A DNA stretch of 44,048 bases from Planctomycetota bacterium (GTDB lineage: Bacteria > Planctomycetota > UBA1135). Of this stretch, positions 10,006 to 18,517 are shown in pieces (within the stretch, counting starts at the first letter, position 1; every line of letters starts with the position of its first letter). The DNA lies in contig JAJFFB010000202.1 of assembly GCA_021776925.1 (NCBI GenBank), positions 1 through 44,048 of the forward strand. Direction: 5' to 3'. Position numbers and translations under genes: made by a program. The notes beneath the pieces were generated by a model. The model saw only the letters and a list, made by a program, of their open reading frames with translations. It did no database searches and was not told where the DNA came from.

Positions 10006-11577
10006 ATGGTCCACCACTACGGTTTTTTTGCCCTACTGTCCCTAGCTCTCGCTTCCTCGCTGCCGGCTCAGGTACTGCGCTACGAAAGCCGCTTCGAGGA
10101 CGGCGCCCCTAGATTAGAAGCGGCTCTGTCCGGCATCGACGGAGACGGCGTGCCGGAGTACTTCGGATTGGTAAAACAGGGTGGCGTCGCCTCCGGCGTT
10201 TACTACTCGATGGAAAAGCAGCAGGCGCTGGTCACCTTCTCAATTCCACCCTATTTGCATCTTAACTCTGACAGGCTCTCCGACCTCGACGCAGATGGGC
10301 TAGTGGACATTGTCTACCAATCATGGGATCCGATACCCCAGTTATCCCACGTCGTTGCCCGTAGCGGCCTTGACGGTTCCATCTTGTGGACAAGGGCGAT
10401 CTTGGCCTCACCCATTCTTATTGGAGACCATGACGGGGACGGAACAGATGACTTCGTTTCCAATCTATTGCCGAATGAAGTGATCTGGTTATCCGGAAAG
10501 GACGGTTCGACTCTGCAGCGGAACCTCAACATTCTCGGTAATACAGTCTACTCCACTATCGAGGCCGCTGGGGATCTAGATCGGGATGGGATCCCAGATT
10601 ACTTCGCAACGAATCGAGTAGGTCCACACTGGGCCCTCTCTGGTGCAACCGACAAACTGCTCTTCACGAACTACGTCAAAGGCCAGGTCAAGGGTGTGGG
10701 GGATGTCAGTGGCGATGGACAGGACGACTACGTGGTGACCTCGGGCAGTGAGGGCAAATGCATCGAAAACTCGGTCGACATCTACACAGGAAGCCCGCCG
10801 CAGTTCCTAGGGGAGATCCCTTTGCGGACGCACGGAGACAGCTCTTGGTGGTTCGAAATCAAGTCGGTGGACTGGGATGGTGACGGAATCAATGAGATCC
10901 TCCTCGGAGGCGCCCAGGAATTATTTCAAGGCGGTTGCCCTCCAGGTGAACCATACGGCTTTAGCCATTGGCGCATTCACTCCTTCTTTCTTGGCCGGGA
11001 TTTACATTCGAGCCTGAGCTCAGACCCGTTAAAAGTGTTAAGGGATTTCGGTAGGTTCATTGAACATGACTACGATGGAGATGGACGCCCTGATTTACTT
11101 GCAACGACCTCCGATGCAGTGCGCGCTTATTCATCCAAGGAACACCTCCGCGCAGACGTGAACTCCATTTCGCAAGCCACTGGTGGACGGATCCGGTTTT
11201 TTGTCGATGTGAATTCGAGGTATTCCCTCCTGGATGCCTTCCTTCTTTTTGGGGTGGGCACTCTTCGTGAGGGGTCCGATTTTTCCTATGTGTCTAAATA
11301 TGGAATCCAAGAAGGAGTCGCCCTCCCCTTCGGCGTAATCCCCGAGACCCACCAGATCTGGCAACTTCATGGCAGCGGAAAAGGCGCCGAACAGAGATTT
11401 ACACTCCCTCTGGACGCTAACGGCAGAGGCGTCCTCGATTTCACCTTTGCGCCCGGTGAGATCCCGGCACGGCTGATAGGCAAGAAGCTGCGTTTCTGTT
11501 TCCTGATGCCGGACGACCAGATCCCGGAGCTGCCCGAAAGTTCCACCGAGGCGGTCGTGATCGAAGTGCTTAACTGA
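10006..11577 (+). CDS. Secreted FG-GAP/VCBS-repeat protein
   Basis: The 523-aa product begins with a signal peptide (about residues 1-21, hydrophobic FFALLSLALASSLPAQ). It carries repeated calcium-binding-like loops of FG-GAP type: GIDGDGVPEYF, DLDADGLVDIV, DHDGDGTDDFV, DLDRDGIPDYF, DVSGDGQDDYV, DWDGDGINEIL and DYDGDGRPDLL. Seven blades of this kind would form a beta-propeller like an integrin alpha domain. A separate C-terminal domain (about 380-523) ends in a strand-rich segment (AVVIEVLN), perhaps an export or surface-anchoring domain. Function is unknown. Base composition is clearly less GC-rich than the aceE and TonB-receptor genes on either side, which may mean transfer or a different expression class. 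It converges on the lipoprotein gene with 42 bases between stops. Confidence 0.8.
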   Translation: MVHHYGFFALLSLALASSLPAQVLRYESRFEDGAPRLEAALSGIDGDGVPEYFGLVKQGGVASGVYYSMEKQQALVTFSIPPYLHLNSDRLSDLDADGLVDIVYQSWDPIPQLSHVVARSGLDGSILWTRAILASPILIGDHDGDGTDDFVSNLLPNEVIWLSGKDGSTLQRNLNILGNTVYSTIEAAGDLDRDGIPDYFATNRVGPHWALSGATDKLLFTNYVKGQVKGVGDVSGDGQDDYVVTSGSEGKCIENSVDIYTGSPPQFLGEIPLRTHGDSSWWFEIKSVDWDGDGINEILLGGAQELFQGGCPPGEPYGFSHWRIHSFFLGRDLHSSLSSDPLKVLRDFGRFIEHDYDGDGRPDLLATTSDAVRAYSSKEHLRADVNSISQATGGRIRFFVDVNSRYSLLDAFLLFGVGTLREGSDFSYVSKYGIQEGVALPFGVIPETHQIWQLHGSGKGAEQRFTLPLDANGRGVLDFTFAPGEIPARLIGKKLRFCFLMPDDQIPELPESSTEAVVIEVLN

Positions 11578-11619
11578 GGTCGGTTGACCCCCCTTCCCCT
11601 GTAATTACCATATGTTTGG

Positions 11620-12798
11620 TCATTTCTCGCGTACCGCTGGGCCGGGGGCTTTGCCGTAGCCGGCGGGACGGGCGAGCAGGACGATGCGGCCGCCGTAGCC
11701 GGAGGCGAGCAGTTCGTCGGTGTTGTTGCGACCGTCGAACTCGCCGACGCCGAGCCAGTGGCCCTTGTCGCGGTCGGTGAACAGGGTTTCGACGGTCCAG
11801 TCGGGGGAGGCGCCGTGCCGGGTCAGCAGTTCGACACGACCGCTGTAGCCGAACACCGCTAAGGATTCGATCTCGGAATCGGCGCAGAAACGGCCGGCGG
11901 CGAGACCGCGAGTGCCCTGCGGGCCGTGGTAGATGACCTCGCTCTCCCAGCCGAAGCCGCTGCGTTGATGACGGAAGACGCGGCCGTCGTCGGCACTGCT
12001 GTAGAACAACGCACCCTCGCGGCCGGAGGCGCGCGCCACCGCGAGGCGTCCGCGACCCACACCGAGTTCGTGCACCAGCGTCCATTGCGGTCCGTCGGCA
12101 TCGATGCGCAAGAGCTCGATGCGGCCGTTACGCGACGCGGTGATCAGCGCCGGCTTGCCGTCGCCGGCGTCGTCGAGCACGGCGACGTCGCGGATACGCC
12201 CGTTCAGGGTCTGCAGGCGGACGCTGTCGAAACCGTCGCCGTCACTGGACGGCCGCACCCGGAACAAGGCACCGGGACGCGTGAACACCAGCAGCTCGGG
12301 ACCGGCGACGCGCGGGTCCCACTCGCCGGCCACCAGGGTGTGGATCTCGTGGCCGTCGTAACGTGCGATGCGCCGACCCTCGAGGCCCCCATCGGCGAAG
12401 CTGTGCACCTGGTAAAGGTTGCCGGCCTTGCCGCCGGTGTAGACCTCGCCACCCTCGATCCGCAGATCAAGGTCACCCTGGGTCAGGCCGCCGAGCCAGC
12501 TGCCGTCCTTCAGGATCGGAAAGGGGGTCCACTTGCCGCTGTAGGACACCATCACCCAGCAGCGGCCGTCGTCGTCGAGGCCGACAACTTCCGAGGTCGC
12601 GTATTGCGGGAAGACCGGCAGCGCCTTGACCGTCCACACCCCGGTGTCGCCGTTGTCGAGCACCAGGCTGGCGCGCCAGTCCGGATGCGCGCCGGGCAAG
12701 GGTACGTGTCGCTGCGCCGGGTCCAGTGGATCGGAGCGGGTTGCAGGAGCGGCGCAGCCGGCCGCCAGCAGGAGGATCAGGATTCGTGGATGCAGCAT
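11620..12798 (-). CDS. Lipoprotein with a repeated beta-propeller-like domain, partner of the TonB receptor
   Basis: The 392-aa protein has a lipoprotein signal with lipobox LLAAGC (Cys15), so it should be lipid-anchored. The body shows degenerate blade-like repeats of about 55-65 residues, each ending in a G(R)-x-hydrophobic strand: GALFRVRP, GRIELLRID, GRVFRHQ, GRVELLTRH and GGRIVLLARP. This resembles an FG-GAP or PQQ-type propeller without the Asp-rich calcium loops. I do not recognise a named family. It starts 4 bases after the stop of the TonB-dependent receptor on the same strand, so the two form one unit. Receptor-adjacent lipoproteins are often surface partners for substrate capture, which is the likeliest role by context only. 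Confidence 0.75.
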   Translation of the reverse strand: MLHPRILILLLAAGCAAPATRSDPLDPAQRHVPLPGAHPDWRASLVLDNGDTGVWTVKALPVFPQYATSEVVGLDDDGRCWVMVSYSGKWTPFPILKDGSWLGGLTQGDLDLRIEGGEVYTGGKAGNLYQVHSFADGGLEGRRIARYDGHEIHTLVAGEWDPRVAGPELLVFTRPGALFRVRPSSDGDGFDSVRLQTLNGRIRDVAVLDDAGDGKPALITASRNGRIELLRIDADGPQWTLVHELGVGRGRLAVARASGREGALFYSSADDGRVFRHQRSGFGWESEVIYHGPQGTRGLAAGRFCADSEIESLAVFGYSGRVELLTRHGASPDWTVETLFTDRDKGHWLGVGEFDGRNNTDELLASGYGGRIVLLARPAGYGKAPGPAVREK

Positions 12799-12801
12799 CG
12801 T

Positions 12802-15000
12802 CTACCAGTCGAGTTGGAACTCCACCATCGCATAAGCCTGGCGCGGCGCGCCTGCAACCAGGCCGCCGCCGAAGAAACCGCCGCGGCTGTGCACTTCCCA
12901 CTCGCTGTCGAGCAGGTTGGTGGCCCCCACCGCCACGGTCAGGGTGGCGCGCTCGGTCAGCCAGAAGTCCTTGGCCAGGCGCGTGTCCCACAGCGTCCAG
13001 CCGGAGTTGCGGCCGAGGTTGCCGTCGGCGTTCTCGGCCACGGTGTTGGCCTCGTCGGAGAAGCTGGGGCCGACATAGACCCCGCCCAGCGACCACTCGA
13101 GTTGTTCAGCCGGCTGCCAGAACATGCGCCACGCGGCCTTCTCCGACCACGCGTAGGGGGTCTCATTGCCGGCGTTGGGACCGGCCTGCAGCTCGGAGTC
13201 CTGCACGGTCAATGCCAGATCGATGCCCCAGCCGCGCAAGGCCCGGCTCCAGCGGCTGGCGTCGAAGGCCAGGGCCAGGTCGACTCCCTGGGCGCGGATC
13301 GCACCCAGGTTCTCGTAGAAGCCGGTGTAGAACACGCCGAAGTCGTCGAAATCGGCGCGCCACGCCGCCGCGCTGGCGCTCCAGCCGTCGCCATCGCGAT
13401 AGCGCGCGCCCACCTCGTAGGAGCGGCCGCGTTCGAACTTCAGCGCGTCGGCGCTGCCGTTGGCCCACGAATAGCCCCACACCTGCGGCGCGCGGAAACC
13501 CTCGTTGTAGTTGGCGAACACGGCGGCGTGGTCAGTGACCGTCCACGACGCGCTCAGCGCCGGCAGCAGCGCCGAGAAGCTGTCGTCGTAGTGGGTGTCG
13601 GAAACCGGATCGAAACCGCTGGTCTGCGGGATGAACTCGGCGCGCAGGCCGGCGGTGACCTGCACGTCCGGGTGCAGCTGCACGGTGTCGTCGACGTGCG
13701 CCGACAAGGTGGTGGTGCGGAAGGCGAAGTCCTGCAGCACGGTCGGCGTCGCCCCGCCGCCCCACGGCGTCGAGGTGACGCGGTACGACGGCAGCCACTC
13801 GCGGTGCACGCGCACGCCGCCGTGCACGCGGTGGCGCAGCCCGCCCCAGTCGGCGCTGCTTTCGGCGCGCGCCGACACGCTGGCGAAGTAGCTCTCGTCG
13901 GTCCAGTCGCGCAATTCGGCCGCCGCGCCGAAGTGCGGCCGCTGCGCGCGCAGGCGCCGGGATGTGAAGCTCAGCGCGGTGGCGATCTCGCCCCAGCTGT
14001 CGCTGCTCCAATCGCGCCGCACCACGGTGTCGAAGAACCCGCGCGAGCCGTTGAACTGGTTCAGCGGGCGGTCGTTGCCGAAGCGGTCGGCGTCGAAGCT
14101 GGCGCGGGTCAGGCCGCCGGGAGCGTAGTGGTCGTTTTCGAACCAGGAGAAGGAACTGGTCACGCGGGTGGTTTCATCCACCTGATGCTCCAGACGTAAC
14201 GACAGGTCCTTCTGATCAAAGGGAGCGTTGCGGCGGATGCCGTCGCCGCTGCGGCTGGTGTAGGCGGCGCGGTAGCCGCCGTCCGGCAGCGCCTGGCCCA
14301 GCGACAACGAGCTGGCCTGGAAATCGTTGCTGCCCGCCCACTGGCGGAATTCGAGCTGACGGCCCTGCGCCGGCACCGGCTCGGTGATGAAGTTGAGCAC
14401 CCCGCCGACGGTGTTGGGCGAGTAACGCACGGTGTGACCGCCGCGGATCAGGTCGACCGCGTAGACGCGCTCCGGCGACAGCGGCAGGAAGGAGAACGCG
14501 GTCCAGCCGTAGGGCAAGGGCGCCGCCGGGGTGCCGTCGATGAGCACGTGCACGTATTCGGTCAGGCCGTCATCGGGCAGCCCGCGCATCGAGAAACTCG
14601 GCGCCGCGGCTTCGCCACCGTTGTAGGGCCGCGTGCTCATCGCCGGGAAGGACTGCACCAAGTCGTTGAGGTCGCGCGCACCGAGCCGCTTGATCTGCTT
14701 GGGTCCGATCGCGTCGCGCGAGCCGGGGTATTCCAGCGGCACCAAGGGCACGCCCTGGGCCTGGTAGCTGCCCAACACCACCACCTCGGGCAGCAATTGC
14801 GAGGTTTCCTCCTGCTGCTGCGGTGGATCCTGCGGCGGCGCCTGCTGTGCCGGAGGATCTTGCGCCGGCGGATCCTGCGGGGTTGGATCCTGGCTGGAAT
14901 TCTGGGCGGCCAGACTTCCGCTGAGGAAGATCAGGGAGCCAAGCAGGGAAAGCGTGCAGCAGCGGGCAGCGCCCGCGCACCGGTCAGTTGCGGAAATCAT
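12802..15000 (-). CDS. TonB-dependent outer-membrane receptor, FecA-like
   Basis: The 732-aa protein has a signal peptide (about 1-32), then a Pro/Gln-rich linker with repeated DPPAQ units (38-63). A TonB-box-like PEVVVLGSY follows at 71-79. The plug domain (about 90-206) contains DLNDLVQSFPAMSTRPYNGG, SFSMRGLP, VLIDGTPAA and the typical end segment VRYSPNTVGGVLNFIT. The remaining 520 residues form the beta-barrel and end in an aromatic Trp (VEFQLDW), as needed for barrel assembly. The plug most resembles ferric-citrate/FecA-type receptors, but the substrate cannot be read from sequence. It is first in a two-gene unit with the propeller lipoprotein. A near-perfect sigma-54 promoter (15040-15056) lies upstream, with a hairpin in the leader. 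Confidence 0.92.
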   Translation of the reverse strand: MISATDRCAGAARCCTLSLLGSLIFLSGSLAAQNSSQDPTPQDPPAQDPPAQQAPPQDPPQQQEETSQLLPEVVVLGSYQAQGVPLVPLEYPGSRDAIGPKQIKRLGARDLNDLVQSFPAMSTRPYNGGEAAAPSFSMRGLPDDGLTEYVHVLIDGTPAAPLPYGWTAFSFLPLSPERVYAVDLIRGGHTVRYSPNTVGGVLNFITEPVPAQGRQLEFRQWAGSNDFQASSLSLGQALPDGGYRAAYTSRSGDGIRRNAPFDQKDLSLRLEHQVDETTRVTSSFSWFENDHYAPGGLTRASFDADRFGNDRPLNQFNGSRGFFDTVVRRDWSSDSWGEIATALSFTSRRLRAQRPHFGAAAELRDWTDESYFASVSARAESSADWGGLRHRVHGGVRVHREWLPSYRVTSTPWGGGATPTVLQDFAFRTTTLSAHVDDTVQLHPDVQVTAGLRAEFIPQTSGFDPVSDTHYDDSFSALLPALSASWTVTDHAAVFANYNEGFRAPQVWGYSWANGSADALKFERGRSYEVGARYRDGDGWSASAAAWRADFDDFGVFYTGFYENLGAIRAQGVDLALAFDASRWSRALRGWGIDLALTVQDSELQAGPNAGNETPYAWSEKAAWRMFWQPAEQLEWSLGGVYVGPSFSDEANTVAENADGNLGRNSGWTLWDTRLAKDFWLTERATLTVAVGATNLLDSEWEVHSRGGFFGGGLVAGAPRQAYAMVEFQLDW

Positions 15001-15013
15001 GGGATGGATTCAG

Positions 15014-15032
15014 GGGACCGGTGGCGGGTCCC
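15014..15032 (-). other. Leader hairpin before the TonB receptor
   Basis: GGGACC pairs with GGTCCC around a 7-base loop. If transcription starts about 12 bases downstream of the sigma-54 -12 element, near 15030, this stem forms at the very 5' end of the message and ends 13 bases before the ATG at 15000. It could stabilise the message or affect ribosome access. No strong Shine-Dalgarno is visible. Confidence 0.5.
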
Positions 15033-15039
15033 GAAGAAA

Positions 15040-15056
15040 TGCAATCCGCGTGCCAA
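15040..15056 (-). promoter_or_regulatory. Sigma-54 (-24/-12) promoter for the TonB receptor/lipoprotein unit
   Basis: The minus strand reads TTGGCACGCGGATTGCA, an exact fit to the RpoN consensus TTGGCACG-N4-TTGCA, with exactly ten bases between the invariant GG and GC. Predicted transcription start is near 15030, about 30 bases before the receptor ATG. Sigma-54 promoters need an AAA+ enhancer-binding protein. No such gene is in the window, and its binding sites would fall inside the DUF4340 gene upstream. Confidence 0.75.
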
Positions 15057-15076
15057 CCCCTTATGCCGAGCGAAGC

Positions 15077-15102
15077 AAAAAAAGGGTCCCCTGCAGGGAA
15101 CC
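15077..15102 (-). terminator. Rho-independent terminator after the rho/ABC/DUF4340 operon
   Basis: On the minus strand GGTTCCC pairs with GGGGACC around a TGCA loop (7 bp, one G-U pair), followed by C and seven T residues. It begins three bases after the DUF4340 stop codon and insulates the next gene, which has its own promoter. Confidence 0.85.
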
Positions 15103-15105
15103 TGT

Positions 15106-16101
15106 TCAGTTCTCTTGCAACATCGCGGCGACCGACTGGCGCAGCTGATCGACCTCGTGCTGCTGCAAGGCGTAAAGGAATGCCAGGCCCTGCACGCGCG
15201 CCGCGCGCAGCCCGCCGGGCAGCGCCTGCCCGACCTCGACCACGAATTCGTGGTCGCCGATGCCGACGCGGAACAGATCGCTGCGCGCACCCAGTTGCGC
15301 CGGAGTGATGCCCGCTTCGAGCACCTCGATCACGTCGGCGGCGCGCAAACCGGTCAGGGTGAAGATCCAGGAGTCGGCGGCGAATTCGGACACCGTGGCC
15401 GAATCCGGCGCCACCATGCGCCAGCCGCCGCTCTGCACAGAACCGCGCACGATCTTCCATGACTGGTCCCCGCCGGCGTCGATCCGTTGCAGGGTGTGGA
15501 CGTTCTCGGGATCGACCGCGAGCAGGAAACGCGTGTCGCACCACTTGGCCGGGTCGGTCGGCGGCATATGGAACTCGCCGCTGCGGTAGACCACGTCCTG
15601 ACCGTGAGGGCGCAGGAAGAATTCGAGCACCGGCACCTGTCCGGCGCTGACGTCCTGGCTGCGCAATGCGCCAGCGACGAGGTCGGCGAGCACCGCACCC
15701 TCGTGGTCCCTGACGGTGATGCGCACCCCCTGCCCGTCGGCCACCTCGTAGGTGCTGTGGTAATCGGCCTCTACCGATTCGACGTCGCGCGTCTGCAGCG
15801 CCCGCAGGGAAGCCACCAGCGCCTGCATGCGCACCAGGTCAGCGGGATGGGCGAGCTTCTCACGCACCAACCAGTGCGGTTTGCCGCGGTCGAAGCCGAT
15901 CTCCATGGTCGTCACCGCGCCGTCTCCGCGGATCTGGATCTCGGCGACTTCGTCCTCGGCCCCCACCAACTCCGGAAACAGCGGCGCAAAGGTCGCGCGG
16001 GTGCGCGCGTGGGCGTCGCCCCGCCACGGCTGTTCCAGCGCCAGCGTGAGCACCGCCAGCAGCACGAAGACCACCCCGAGGATGCGGTTGCGCGCGTCCA
16101 T
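15106..16101 (-). CDS. DUF4340 domain protein of the GldG-type ABC system
   Basis: The 331-aa protein has one N-terminal membrane segment (about 6-24, ILGVVFVLLAVLTLAL) and an extracytoplasmic body of repeated beta-rich units (for example WLVREKLAHPADLVRMQALVASL near residue 77, and FLLAVDPENVHTLQRI near 192). This layout matches DUF4340 proteins, which are commonly encoded beside GldF/GldG-like ABC-2 components in Planctomycetota and Bacteroidetes. The biochemical role is unknown. Its ATG overlaps the last base of the GldG-like stop (TGATG), so it is translationally coupled. It is the last gene of the operon and is followed by a strong terminator. Confidence 0.8.
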   Translation of the reverse strand: MDARNRILGVVFVLLAVLTLALEQPWRGDAHARTRATFAPLFPELVGAEDEVAEIQIRGDGAVTTMEIGFDRGKPHWLVREKLAHPADLVRMQALVASLRALQTRDVESVEADYHSTYEVADGQGVRITVRDHEGAVLADLVAGALRSQDVSAGQVPVLEFFLRPHGQDVVYRSGEFHMPPTDPAKWCDTRFLLAVDPENVHTLQRIDAGGDQSWKIVRGSVQSGGWRMVAPDSATVSEFAADSWIFTLTGLRAADVIEVLEAGITPAQLGARSDLFRVGIGDHEFVVEVGQALPGGLRAARVQGLAFLYALQQHEVDQLRQSVAAMLQEN

Positions 16102-17798
16102 CAGTCGGCCTCCTGCCAGCGCTTGTCCTGGAGCCGGTGATAACCGAAGTGCCCGACCCCGGCGAGCAGCAGCAGCAGACCCGGCAGCAGCAGGTTGACC
16201 CAGGCGATACGGCGCTCCATCGACAACTGGTCTTCGCGCGCCTGACGGTCGATGGCGCGGTTGGCCGCCGGGGTGGCGCCGCGGCCGCCCTGGCGTTCGA
16301 GCGAATCGGCGTAGAAGCTGCGCAGGCGCCGCGTTTCGTCTCCGCGCGAGCGCAATTCGATCAAGGCCTCATCGGCGGCCAGCCAGTCGATCAGGTTGAG
16401 GGCGAAGGGAACGTTGGCCGGTCCGGTGTCGAAGTTCAGGTTGTGGAACAGGTCGGAGTCGCCGACCACCACCAGTACTCCTTCAGCGGATTCTTCGCCA
16501 AAGTTGCCGCGCAGCGCCAGCACCAGATCGGAGGGCTGCGGGGCGCCGGCCTGCGCGATCAAGGTGCGCATCAATTTCACGTTGGACAAGGTGATGCCGA
16601 CCTTGGTCGCGGCGCCCAGGCGCCAGGAACGTGAGGAGGAACGCACCAGCACTTCGGCCTGCAGATCAAGGCCCGCGCGCGGCTGGTAGACCACCGGATG
16701 CGCCCAGACGAATTCGGCCTCTTCGAGGGAGGCCGTAACCACGTGCTCCTGGTTGAGCCCGTCCGTGCCGATCACCGGGTACAGCCCGTAGGCGTCGAAG
16801 ATCGGGTTGCGCGCGGTGCGCCCGTCCGGCAGGGTCACCAATTGCACGTCGACCGGCATCGCCTTGCCGCCCTCGTCATAGACGAATTCGCGCCGCACCT
16901 CGACCCCGTAGCCGGCCAGCCAGGCGTCGACGCCGCTTTCCAGGGTGCGCTTTTCAAAACCCCGCTGCGGCAGCACTTCCTCGTGGTCGTAGAGCACCAC
17001 CACTCGCCCCCCCCCACGCAGGTAGGCGTCGATGGCCTCGACTTCGGCGGCCGTCACGCGCTCCGGCCGCAACACCACCAGCGCCAGGGCTTCCTCCGGC
17101 ACCGCTTCGCCCGGGCCGAGGCCGCGATAGTCGCGGATCGCGTAGCGCGCGCCGAGGATCTCGCGCAGGCGTTCGAACACGCGCCCCGGCGGAGCCTCCT
17201 GGTCCATGCCGGGCACCGGCGGTGGCAGCATCGGCTCGCGCGAGAAGAAGGCCAGCAGCGGGCGTTCGCCGCCGCGCAGCAAGGACTGCAGGCGGGTGGC
17301 GAAGGCAAACTCGAAACGCGCCGGCACGACAAACGGGATCAGTTCGGAGCGGTCCTGGTAGCGAAGTTCGAGCCCTTGGTAGAGCTTCTCGATGCTGACC
17401 CCGGCGATGCGCTGGTCCTGCACCGTGATCGGCTGGATGCCCAGATGCTCGGCGTCGCGCGCCGCCACCAGGTCGGTGGTCGGATCGACGGTCTCGACCG
17501 ACACGCGGCCGCGCCCGGCGCCCTCGATTTCGGCGAGCAGATCCTGGATGCGCAAGCGGTCGGGCAGCAGGTGCTCGGCGCCCTCGATGTCGCGGTTGAA
17601 GTACAGCTTGATCTGCAGGCGGTCCTGCAACTGCCCGAGCAGATCGCGCGTGGCGTCGTCGAGCGAGTTGCTGCCGGCGGCGGTCAGATCGAGGCGCCAG
17701 TGCAGGCGCCCGCTCAAGACCACGGCGCAGAAACAGATGCCGGCGAGCAGCCAGCCGCTGAGCGCACTGCGCCGCCGGTAGTCGCGCGCGCGGCTCAT
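16101..17798 (-). CDS. GldG-like ABC transporter substrate/accessory protein
   Basis: The 565-aa product starts at the ATG at 17798, which overlaps the permease stop (ATGA). One N-terminal membrane helix (about 14-34) is followed by the GldG-type extracytoplasmic domain. This has the typical opening RLDLTAAGSNSLDDATRDLLGQL, then LKIYF-like IKLYFNRDIEGAEHLLPDRLRIQDLLAEIE. A second domain contains ALVVLRPERVTAAEVEAIDAYLRGGGRVVVLYDHEE, and VLVVVGDSDLFHN lies near the end. A final membrane helix (about 533-555, VNLLLPGLLLLLAGVGHFGY) closes the protein. GldG belongs to a gliding-motility-associated ABC complex in Bacteroidetes, but homologues are widespread in non-gliding bacteria and their cargo is unknown. 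A run of nine C (17007-17015) encodes part of the GGG stretch. Confidence 0.85.
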   Translation of the reverse strand: MSRARDYRRRSALSGWLLAGICFCAVVLSGRLHWRLDLTAAGSNSLDDATRDLLGQLQDRLQIKLYFNRDIEGAEHLLPDRLRIQDLLAEIEGAGRGRVSVETVDPTTDLVAARDAEHLGIQPITVQDQRIAGVSIEKLYQGLELRYQDRSELIPFVVPARFEFAFATRLQSLLRGGERPLLAFFSREPMLPPPVPGMDQEAPPGRVFERLREILGARYAIRDYRGLGPGEAVPEEALALVVLRPERVTAAEVEAIDAYLRGGGRVVVLYDHEEVLPQRGFEKRTLESGVDAWLAGYGVEVRREFVYDEGGKAMPVDVQLVTLPDGRTARNPIFDAYGLYPVIGTDGLNQEHVVTASLEEAEFVWAHPVVYQPRAGLDLQAEVLVRSSSRSWRLGAATKVGITLSNVKLMRTLIAQAGAPQPSDLVLALRGNFGEESAEGVLVVVGDSDLFHNLNFDTGPANVPFALNLIDWLAADEALIELRSRGDETRRLRSFYADSLERQGGRGATPAANRAIDRQAREDQLSMERRIAWVNLLLPGLLLLLAGVGHFGYHRLQDKRWQEAD

Positions 17799-18517
17799 GA
17801 CCAGCGCCTCCGTTCCAGCACCAGGCCGTTGAGGCACAGGAAGAACGCCACCAGCCCGAGGTAGTAAGCAAGGTCGCCGAAATCGATCACCCCGCGCGCC
17901 ATGCTCTGGAAACGCAGACCGAGGTCGGAGCCGAGCAGGATGCGGCCGAGCGCTTCGGGCACCGCGCGCGCGGTGGCCGCAGCGCCGAGCAGGTTGGCGC
18001 ACAACAGCAAGGCGACGCCCAGGATCCAGGCGACGATCTGGTTGTGGGTCAGCGACGACAACCACGCCCCGACGGCGATGCACGCCGCCCCCAGCATCAG
18101 GGTGGCGAGGTACCCGCCGATCACCGGACCCCAGTCGAGCGGCCCGAGCCACGCCACCGTCAGCGGCACCAGCGCGGTGGCCGCCAGCGACAGAGCGAGC
18201 AGGCCGAGCGCGCCGAGGAACTTGCCGAGCACCAGCTGGCGCACGCGGAAGGGATAGCTGAGCAGCAGTTCTTCGGTGCCGGAGCGTTGCTCTTCGGCCC
18301 ACAAACGCATGGTCAGTGCCGGCACGATCGGGATCATCAATTGCGGCATCAGCGCGAAGAACTCGCGCATCGAGGCCTCGCCGCGGGCGAAGAAGTCGCC
18401 CATCAGAAAGAAGAACGCGGCGGTCAGCGTCGGCAGCGCCGCCAGCACCAGGTAGGCCACCGGGGAATCAAAGGCCACGCGCCACTCGCGGCGGGCGATC
18501 AGCAAGGTGCGCTTCAT
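17795..18517 (-). CDS. ABC-2 type permease, GldF-like
   Basis: The 240-aa integral membrane protein has about six hydrophobic segments, beginning SPVAYLVLAALPTLTAAFFFLMG (about 18-40) and ending YYLGLVAFFLCLNGLVL. The conserved ABC-2 piece AEEQRSGTEELLLSYPFRVRQLVLGKFLG lies near residues 74-102 and probably contacts the ATPase. It overlaps the ATPase gene upstream by four bases and the GldG-like gene downstream by four bases, so all three are co-translated. It should form the membrane channel of the GldA/F/G-type transporter. Confidence 0.88.
   Translation of the reverse strand: MKRTLLIARREWRVAFDSPVAYLVLAALPTLTAAFFFLMGDFFARGEASMREFFALMPQLMIPIVPALTMRLWAEEQRSGTEELLLSYPFRVRQLVLGKFLGALGLLALSLAATALVPLTVAWLGPLDWGPVIGGYLATLMLGAACIAVGAWLSSLTHNQIVAWILGVALLLCANLLGAAATARAVPEALGRILLGSDLGLRFQSMARGVIDFGDLAYYLGLVAFFLCLNGLVLERRRWS

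Noticed and set aside
11926..14199. Long open frame antisense to the lipoprotein and TonB receptor
   Set aside because: Low-complexity Arg/Ala/Val-rich product that mirrors the codons of the real genes; no start signal or domain.
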